Assembly: GCA_010093485.1 (NCBI GenBank)
Contig: MU001492.1
Span: forward strand, 832,228 to 896,227
DNA: 64,000 nucleotides
Reading direction: 5' to 3'
From: Karstenula rhodostoma CBS 690.94
Taxonomy: Eukaryota > Ascomycota > Dothideomycetes > Pleosporales > Didymosphaeriaceae
Each line of letters begins with the position of its first letter. Positions within the stretch are counted from its first letter, which is position 1. The position numbers were made by a program, and so were the translations under genes. Below are positions 56,011 to 64,000 of this stretch, one piece after another. A model generated the notes under the pieces. It ran no database searches. It worked only from the letters and a program-made list of their open reading frames with translations, and was not told the origin of the DNA.

Positions 56011-56830
56011 TCATAATTCACCATCAACGAAGACTGGGGATAGTTCTCGGAACTCTTCCTGGCATATTATAGTGTCTTCCCCATCAAGGATGATGCGGAT
56101 ATAACCGGGAGGAGTATGCTCCATGACAGGCCTCAGTGTTTTCAGGGAATGAGGGACGTCAATTTGTGAACGAGGAACTGAACACGCTTCATCATACACA
56201 CCAGAAAGTGCGCGAGCTCTGGGTTGTCCACTTGAGGTGGACGTGAGACATGCCCATCAACTTGGAAATGCTCTACCGATAAGGAGGTATCCTTGGGAGG
56301 GCCAGGCAGTTCATCAAGCATCACCTCGAGACGTGCACCAAGGAGTCTCTGGAAAAGAGTCCTATCGATGTCACGTTCGCTTGAGCGTTCCTCACTTGCC
56401 ATCATGAACGAAATAAGGCTATTGGAAAGATTCGAGACTTCAGAAGAATGAGGAAGAGGCTGATTGTTGTGAAGGAGACTTGGGACAAGATGTTCGAATA
56501 ACCGAATGTTTGAATCGCTTGGAGGAGACTCAAATTGAGCACAGAGTACTTGGCCCCAAACCTGATTGATGAATTCCTGGGGAACGCCTTTAATTCGGAC
56601 CAGCGTGTCCGGAGCATCCAAAGCTTGGGTAGCGGAGGTTTGAGTCGTGGGAGTACCTGAGGTACCATGATATAGTGCATCCAAAGAGCCCTGACATCAG
56701 AGATAGAATGCAAAAGATCCGCGACAGTAGAGTTGGTATCCGAAGAATCGGCAACATCGGGGGTGGAGACAGGTGGTTCCCGAGAGTCTATTGTTTCCTG
56801 GTTACAGTAGAGTCTTAGGATACACTACAG
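56011..56830 (-). pseudogene. broken gene cut off at the RIP boundary
   Basis: Protein-like minus-strand frames follow one another with shifts. About 56820-56660 reads ETIDSREPPVSTPDVADSS then LLHSISDVRALWMHYIM. A second frame (to 56142) reads TLVRIKGVPQEFINQVWGQ, SLISFMMASEERSSERDID and RTLFQRLLGARLEVMLDEL. A third (to 56011) reads VPHSLKTLRPVMEHTPPGY and IRIILDGEDTIICQEEFRE, ending at TGA. A splice at GTCAG near 56693 could join the first two, but the last shift has no plausible intron (only 24 nt). The 5' end is lost exactly where the AT-saturated block starts, so the gene was probably truncated by the repeat. The family was not recognised. Confidence 0.45.
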
Positions 56831-57058
56831 CTAACAAGTTCACCTAAAAGGGGTATATTTTTAATTTTTTAAATTTCCCTAAATAGTATATCCTTTTATA
56901 TAGTATAGTATAGTTAAATTTTCCTATTATAGTAACTTAATATACCTATCTTAGTATCCTTAGAAAATATTATAAGTTTATATAAATTTACTTTAAATAT
57001 TTAATTTATTTTTATATATTTTTAAATTTCTATAAATTTTTTTTTTTTTATAAACTAT

Positions 57059-57410
57059 AGAGCTATATATATCTAATATAATACTAATAGTTAACTATTA
57101 GTACTAGAATCTAAAGTTAGAATTTTACTATATATATTTATTATAATACTAATAATTAATTATTAGTACTAGGATTTAAGACTAGAGCTCTATTATATAT
57201 ATCTATTATAGTACTAATAATTAATTATTAGTACTAGAACCTAAGACTAGAGCTCTACTATATATATTTATTATAGTATTAATAATTAATTATTAATACT
57301 AGAATCTAAAACTAAAGCTCTATTATATATATCTATTATAGTATTAATAGTTAATTATTAATATTAAAATCTAAAGCTAGAGCTCTATTATATACTAGCT
57401 AGTTATATAA
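57059..57410. repeat. ~65-bp tandem repeat array with palindromic core
   Basis: Five to six copies of a unit recurring every 65 bp (phase marks at 57119, 57184, 57249, 57314 and 57379; the first spacing is 60 bp). Each contains AGAGCTCTA-like sequence and the perfect palindrome TAATAATTAATTATTA. Copies differ by A/G and T/C changes, consistent with independent RIP or decay. Confidence 0.8.
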
Positions 57411-57429
57411 TATTATAGTATTAACTATT

Positions 57430-57545
57430 AACTTTACTAAAGTCTTTATTAAAGTCTTTATTAGGGTCTTTATTAGAGTCTTTATTAAAATCTTTATTAG
57501 GGCCTTTATTAAGGCCTTTACTAGGGCCTTTATTAGAATTTCTAT
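57430..57545. repeat. 12-bp tandem repeat (TTTATTAGGGTC type)
   Basis: About nine degenerate copies of a 12-mer; the third base group varies (AAAGTC, AGGGTC, AGAGTC, AAAATC, AGGGCC). On the minus strand the unit reads as a four-residue peptide repeat of the type (D/G)xNK. A weaker second run follows at about 57585-57680. Confidence 0.75.
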
Positions 57546-60000
57546 TATAAGTAATATTTACCTCTTTAATATTACTATAATTTTTATTAAAGTTTTTATT
57601 AAGGTTTCTATTAGAGTTTATATCTACTTTTTTAATATCTCTAAAACTTTTATTAGTATCTTTATTAGAATTTTTAGTAGAGTAATTTAATATATTAATA
57701 AATCTTTTTTTATTAATAATATATTCCTTAGTTATACCCTTAATATAATTACTTTTATATATTATTCTAATACTATTTAGTATATTCTCTATTTATATAT
57801 ATCTCTATAATCCTTCTAGTCTATTTATAATTTACTATAAATATTCTTATTAAGCTATATTTATATATTTCTATAATCTAATTAGTATTTACTTTATATT
57901 ATTTTATAGATTCTTTATAAGGTACTCTACTATACTAAAGGTAACTTTAAAGTATTTTTTAAAAGTAATATATAAACTATAATATATATTACTTTATTAT
58001 ATACTTAATATCTATATTATTATCTTATTATTAAGAATATATTAATAATACTATTATAAGTCTATTATATAAATATTTATATTTATATATAAATTATTAA
58101 CTATATACTATATAGGTACTAGTAGTAGTTTAAGAGATAAGTTATAAAAATAACTATTTATATTATTTAGTTAGCTTTATAGATATATTATTATATTATT
58201 TTACTATAATAAATTTAAAACTTATTTCTAAAATATTATATTATTTATTAAGTTAGTATAGAACTTAGAAGAGGATTTTATATTCCTTTTTATAATTTAT
58301 AGGAACTACTTTAGTATCTATTATATCTAGTATATAGGTAGTTTATATACTTATATATTATTAGTAATATAAAGAAGGTAGTAGATTTAAGTAATATATA
58401 TACTAATAAGTATAGGGTTAAATCTATAGTAAAGATTTTTATACTTCTATATAAAGTTTTTTATTAGTATAGTAATAAGCTTATACTACTTCTTAGTAAT
58501 TATTAATTATAAAATTAGCTAATATAGCTACTAGTATTTTATAAAATATTAGTAATAATTCTTTAGTAATTTATCCTTTAGTACTATAAGGCTATATATT
58601 AAAATCTAGCTCTACTATTCTATTAATTTTTATATTTTCTAGTATAATATACTATTTAATATAGTATTAACTATAATAAGAATATTCCTTTTAGAATATT
58701 CTATTATATTTACTATTTAATATATTATAACTTTATTTAGTTCCTATAAATAACCCCTTATACTAAACTTCTCTCTAATTTAGATACTATAGAGTAGTTT
58801 TAGAATATTTATATATATATAGTATATAGTATTAATTAGAAAGTTATATAAAAAGGATATTATTATTAAATTAAATAAATATAATTAATAAGATAGACTA
58901 CTATTATATAAGATTATAAACTTATTATATTAGTCTATAGTTACTATTTATATAAAGATTCTTTTAATTTCTATATAATTTATACTATTAATTAGTATAT
59001 TATATCTATTAGTATAGGGAAAGTAGTAGTACTTCTATCTAGTTCTAATTTATATATAGGTACCTTCTATTATATATAATTAATAGGATTATTTAAAATT
59101 ACCTAGTTATTTTATTTTTATAATTTAGGTAATAGTAGGTTTATTACCTATAACTAAGGTAATATTAGCTTTTAAAATAAATATTTAACTAGTATAAGTA
59201 TCTAGTATATCCCCTATATTTATATATAGGAGTTTTATTTTATTAATAAATAGTTTAAGAAATATATTTATAGTCTTATATTAAATACTTTCTAGTATAA
59301 TTATTATAACTAGTATATTATTTAGCTTTTTATATATTATTAATTTAAAGTTATATATATTAAAAACTACTAGTATAATTATTATATACTTTTTTATTAT
59401 AGATATTAAGTTAATACTATTAATAATTAGATATAGAACTAAATAGTAGTAATTATAGAATAGGCCCTTTTTATACTAGTAATTAAAAAGCTCTTTATTA
59501 TAAATATTAGTATATATATATCTATTTAGATTAGAAAACTCTCTACTCTTATAATATTAGAGTTCTAGTACTTATTATAGATTATTAAACTAGCTTCTAA
59601 AATAGTCTATTATAGGTATATAAAAAAACTAGATAATAGGTTAAAATAGTCTATACTACTACTTTATTTTTTTAGAATAGTAAGACTAGTTATAGAAACT
59701 ATATACCTTACTATTATAATATTATTCTATATATACTATATAGCCTTAGGGGTTATAAGGCTAGAATATAGTTAAATAGAGTAAATACTCTTAGAATTAG
59801 ATAAATAGAAGAAACTATATAAATTAAGACTAAACTTAAGATATTAAGATAGAGAGGGTTCTAGGGAGGGACTCTCTATATACTAGATATTTAAGATCTA
59901 CTAACTAATCTATATATAGGCTACTAAATAAGGCTTAAATTTAAAGGTAAGTAAATATTCTATAAAGGGATTTAACTTTAAGTTAAATTAACCCTTATAC

Positions 60001-63000
60001 TACCCCCCTCTAAGTATAATCTAGGGTCTTAATAGTTCCTAAGGACTATAAGAATACCTATATCTATAAAAAAAAAGAAAAGAATAAATTAGTCTAGAAA
60101 AAAAAAAAAAANNNNNNNNNNNNNNNNNNNNNNNNNACCTTAAATTCCTTATTATAGTTAAAGGCTTAAAGTACTTAATATATAAAGCTTAATCCTTTAT
60201 AATACTAAAAAATATAAGGTAAATATACCTTATAAATACTAGATAAGCTATCTAAATTAAACTACTATATTAACTAGCCTATTTTTAGGTAATTCTTTAT
60301 TAACTACCTACCTTAATAGGTATATTATTTTTAGGATTACTATCTAAAAATACTTTATTAAGGGTAGTTTTCTTCTAAGTATCTAAGTACTTAGGGGGCC
60401 TAGTTATCTAAGGATTAGTATTATAAAAGTTACTTACTAGCTTTAGGGTATTTCTAAAATTAGATACTAAATATTATATATTATTTAGATTATAGTCTTA
60501 CTATACTACTTAGTACTAGAGTTTTCCCTAGCTTAGTTAGTTATTATAAATAAGTAATACCTTCTATTTAAGGGTACTATTAACTTTAGTTAGTAATTTC
60601 TATAGTTAGTATTATTTAAGAAGTAGGTTATTAGATACTTTTTAAAAATAATTTATATAAAATACTAAGTAAACTTTTATATATAATAGTAATTTAAGCT
60701 TATAGAATAATTCTTTTATCTTTATAATATAGTATAGACTATATATTTACTTATTAAGCTTAATAAAGGAATATAATATTAAAAAGCCTTTTAGAGTAAT
60801 ATAAATAAAATTACTAATAATAAAATTAAATAGTTAGTAGTATTTATTAGTTTATTTTACTATTAAGTCTTATACTATAATAAGGTTCTAATAGGCCTAG
60901 TTATAGACCTAAATAATAGCTTTAAAGTAAGTAGTAATAAATTTATAAACTTACTTAGAGCTAATATTATTAGGGGAGTTCTTAGGTAACCTAACTTTAT
61001 CTTTCTAGTTCTAAAAAACTTTAGTTTTATAACTAAACTTAATTTTATATAGAGAGAAACTAGTAGATTTATTAGGTAAAGAGGCTTATATCTAGTCTAT
61101 TAAAAGGAGTAGATCTAACTAGTTATTCTAAAATTTATTAATAAATAGATAGAAATACTAATTAATATACTTATTATATATTTTAGTTTAGCTATCTATT
61201 TAGGTATAATTTATAAATATAAATTTTTACTATATACCTATAAAGTAATATAGTTTACTAGTAAAATTAGAAATAAACTATAGCCCTTAATCTAATATAA
61301 TAGATTTAGAAATACTAAAAATTCTTTAGATATACTAGTAGTAAAGGGAGGTAGCCTATTCTATAGTAATTATCTTATAGTATAGTAGTAAAAAGGTATA
61401 TTTATTTAAGTAGTATATATAAATTATAATATTATTAAAGCCCTTATAATTTAGTAGAAAGTTTTTAAAGTCTATAGAGATATCTTATTATATAGCCTCT
61501 AAGATAAATAATAGTTAGAGTAGGCCTAGCTTCTTATTATAAGGGGGTTTAGTCTAGTAGTAGATTTTATAATTTTATATAAACTATTTAATATCTATAT
61601 ATATATAACTCTAATAGTATAATTTCTAAATAAGTTTATAGATTTTTTTAATACTAGGGTATATAGTTATCTAGTAGGAGTAAACTATATTAATAAGGAT
61701 TATTTAAAGTTAACTAGTTTTAGAAATAACTAAGTAGTTTTAGTATAAAAGAAGTTTAGAAAATATTCTATTATATTTACTATTTAGTTTAAAAATAGCC
61801 TTTTAAAGTAGTTTTAAGGTTAGGTTAGTATAATTTACTTTAAGTAGGTAATTTACTAGTATAATAGAAGAGTTTTATAATTTAGTCTTCCTACTTTACT
61901 AGTTTAGCTTAGTAGTAGTAATTAATATTACTATTTTATAGTCCTTATTATTAGTATTATTATTAGTAATATTCTATTATTAGAGGAAAAAGTATATTAT
62001 ATAGACTAACTTAGCTTTTACCTTTTATATAACTAGTTCTTCCTATTTTTATAATAGTATATTAGCTATAATATTTATAGATTTAGGGTAAAATATAATT
62101 ATATAGTTATACTAGAATAATATTTCTAACTAATAAGTCTAGTAAGGTATAAGTTTTTATTTTATAGAGAAGTATTTAAGTATATAATAGTCTATAATAA
62201 TAGTAAATAGCTCTTCTAACTATAGACTAATAAGCTAGGTATATTATATATATAACCTACCTATAATAATAAGTATTTTTTTATTATAAATATTATAATT
62301 TATCTCTACTAGTTTTATTTTATATAAGTAGAAACTAAAAAGTTTCTAAGTTTTATTATTTTATATCTATAAAATAGCTCCTATAATAATATTATTAGTA
62401 GTATTAGTCTCTATTTATATTTTATAGTAGGGGGAGTACTATATAATAAGATTATTTAAGTAGAAAAGGTCCTTTATAGCTTAAAAAGTAGTATATTCCT
62501 TATTTTTAAACTTATACTAGATATCTTTTTTAGTTAGCTTAGTAAGGGGTTAAATAATATATCTATAGTTTTTAAAATAGGTTTAATAGTAGTTATAGAA
62601 TTCTAAAAAGGATTAGAGGGTATAGAGGCTAGTAGGCTTTTTCTAGTTCTATACTATAGTTTCCTTTTTAGGGTCCTTATAGATCCTATTAGTAGTAATA
62701 ATAAAGTCTAAAAATTTAATTTCTTAAATAGTAAATTTACTTTTTTTAATATTATAATAGAGGTAGTACTCTTTTAGTTATTTAATAATTTTAGATATAT
62801 AAGTCTTATACTCTAGGGGGTCCTTAAAGTAAATAAGGATATTATTAATATAAACTATATAAATAAAGTTAATTATATTAGCTAGAATTATATTAATAAA
62901 GTATTAGAATAATACTAGTCTATTAGTTATACTAAAAGGAAAAATATTATACTTAAAGTTACTATATTAAATTTAAAATATAAAGAGGTTAGAGGTATAT

Positions 63001-64000
63001 TTAGTAAGTTATATATAATAAAAAGCTTATTATAGGTTTAGTTTAGTAAATATATATACCCTAGATAGGTATATAAGAGTTTCCTCTAGTAATAGTATAA
63101 AAATAATATTTTTTTTAGTAATACTATTAAGTTTCCTATAATTAATATAAAAATACTATCCTCCTTTAAACTTCTTTATATATAAAATAGGGGAGGTAAA
63201 GCTAGTATTATTAGGGGAGATAAACCTTTTCTTTACTATATTTTAAATATATAGGTATAGTAATTCTAGCTTATTAAGGGATATAGGATATAGTAGGGAG
63301 GTTTTTAAAATACTAATATCCTTAGTAAAAATAATATTATAATTAATACTTTTTTATTATAGGGGTAAGGTATTTACTTTTTATTTACTAAAGTAAAAAA
63401 TATCTATCCTTACCTATCTATAGTAAAAAAGCTTAGCTTTAAATTCTACTAGTAGCTATTCTTAAGACTTTTCTAGAAAGTTAGCTATAGCTTTTTTCTT
63501 ATAATACTTAGCTTTTATAAGTTTAAGTAACTTATATTAATTAATAGAGCTAATCTTTATACCTTATATACTAACTATAAATACTATAGTAGAGATAATT
63601 AAAATATTAATACTAACTTTAAGGAGCTATTTCCTTATTAGTATTTAATACTTAGGGGGTTCCTTTAGGGGTAGTAGTTCTAGATTAGATAGTATTTTAT
63701 TTATTTTATATAAATTTTCCTTATATTAAAGCTACTCTATAGGGTAGAAGGTAGTAATAACTTAGTCTTTTAGATAGTTTTTTAATTTAATTCTTAGCTT
63801 TTATAAGAGTTTCTTAGTAGCTTATTTACTAAAGTTTCTAGTAGAATTAGGCTTAATAAAAGTAATTAATTCCCCTAGTAATAATTTATTATTATATAGT
63901 AACTTATTACTATATCTATATACTAGGATATTATTTTTAATACTAGACTTAGCTAATTACTAACTCTTATTTTTAGACTCTAATAGTTTAGCTTTATTAC
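60001..64000 (-). mobile_element. RIP-degraded Ty3/gypsy LTR retrotransposon (pol, partial)
   Basis: On the minus strand a single frame still shows reverse transcriptase between about 63,230 and 62,750. It reads PNNTSFTSPILYIKKFKGG, then YRKLNSITKK, SRVYIFTKLNL, YNIFPFSITN and finally YINNILIYFKDP at about 62,815-62,856, the mutated form of the catalytic YLDDILIYSKDP box. Next come a connection segment (SFLEFYNYYYTYFKNYR, about 62,600) and RNase H with ETNTTNN in place of ETDASDN (about 62,400). The integrase core DISIDF is at about 61,465-61,490. Domain order is that of Ty3/gypsy. The gag/protease end lies beyond the window. All catalytic Asp codons read are mutated GAC/GAT to AAT, so the element is dead. 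Confidence 0.8.
60112..60136. other. 25-N assembly gap
   Basis: A run of 25 N follows a 15-base A homopolymer inside the AT block. The true length of the gap is unknown, so distances across it cannot be trusted. Confidence 0.98.

Larger units (their letters stand above)
56843..60000. mobile_element. RIP-saturated AT-rich block, element not identified
   Basis: Composition switches within a few bases to about four-fifths A+T. Reading the whole stretch I find no CA, TG or CG dinucleotide, so every NTG start codon is gone. This is the end state of C-to-T mutation at CpA and CpG on both strands, as produced by RIP on repeated DNA. Two tandem arrays are at the left end (listed separately). Long stretches of T/A-only codons prevent identification of the original protein. 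It could be a second transposon, or part of the same LTR element plus its flanks. Confidence 0.75.

Noticed and set aside
57059..57410. CRISPR-like regular array
   Set aside because: The whole 65-bp unit repeats; there are no unique spacers, and the context is a RIP-mutated transposon block.
56843..64000. Mitochondrial DNA or centromere as explanation for the AT block
   Set aside because: The complete lack of CA/TG/CG together with legible mutated Ty3/gypsy pol points to RIP; mitochondrial DNA would retain ATG-started genes. A centromeric location cannot be excluded but is not shown.

Overview
The window is nuclear DNA from a filamentous ascomycete (Pezizomycotina; Dothideomycetes looks most likely, but that is inference). 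The grounds are short introns (45-155 nt) with GT..AG ends and CTAAC/CTGAC-type branch sites, fungal gene families (GH11 xylanase, rhodopsin-domain membrane protein, phenylacetate-hydroxylase-like P450, ESSS complex I subunit), and a terminal block mutated to saturation in the way repeat-induced point mutation (RIP) does. Exon models were built by hand from reading frames and splice signals, so small boundary errors are possible.

Layout. 1-13 kb is a loose, accessory-like stretch: a 5'-truncated TPR protein, a rhodopsin-domain membrane protein, a decayed multi-exon gene (4.0-6.3 kb), an OSBP/Kes1-type lipid-transfer protein, a small decayed gene (9.0-9.3 kb), a secreted L-asparaginase and a secreted GH11 xylanase. 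13-30 kb is a conserved housekeeping stretch: complex I ESSS subunit, an ESCRT-III CHMP7-like protein, Gpn2 and Bub3 (head to head), a small Cys protein, a SET-domain protein and the very large Iml1/DEPDC5. 30-51 kb holds a folliculin-interacting protein (Lst4/FNIP), the nucleoporin Nup49, the polyadenylation factor Fip1 (with an in-frame upstream ORF), an Ecm4/xi-class glutathione transferase, mitochondrial RNA polymerase Rpo41, a Golgi-type type II membrane protein and a CYP504-like P450. 52.9-54.8 kb is an unrecognised two-exon gene, followed by a broken gene (56.0-56.8 kb) that runs into the RIP block.

From about 56,843 to the end the sequence changes abruptly to extreme AT. By eye I find no CA, TG or CG dinucleotide in the whole 7.1 kb, which is why no open reading frame with an NTG start exists there. 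On the minus strand a fossil Ty3/gypsy pol can still be read (reverse transcriptase about 63.2-62.75 kb, RNase H about 62.5-62.0 kb, integrase about 61.5 kb). The 5' part of this element lies beyond the window. A purine tract at about 60.0 kb probably marks its 3' LTR. A 25-N assembly gap interrupts the block.

Functional links: Iml1 (GATOR1/SEACIT) and FNIP/Lst4 both feed amino-acid status to TORC1 and lie next to each other, divergently arranged across 2.7 kb. Asparaginase and xylanase are adjacent secreted hydrolases. Most of the rest are unlinked housekeeping genes. I did not find a convincing new biological system. The most unusual features are the saturated RIP block, two decayed genes with RIP-compatible stop codons, and the in-frame ORF upstream of Fip1.
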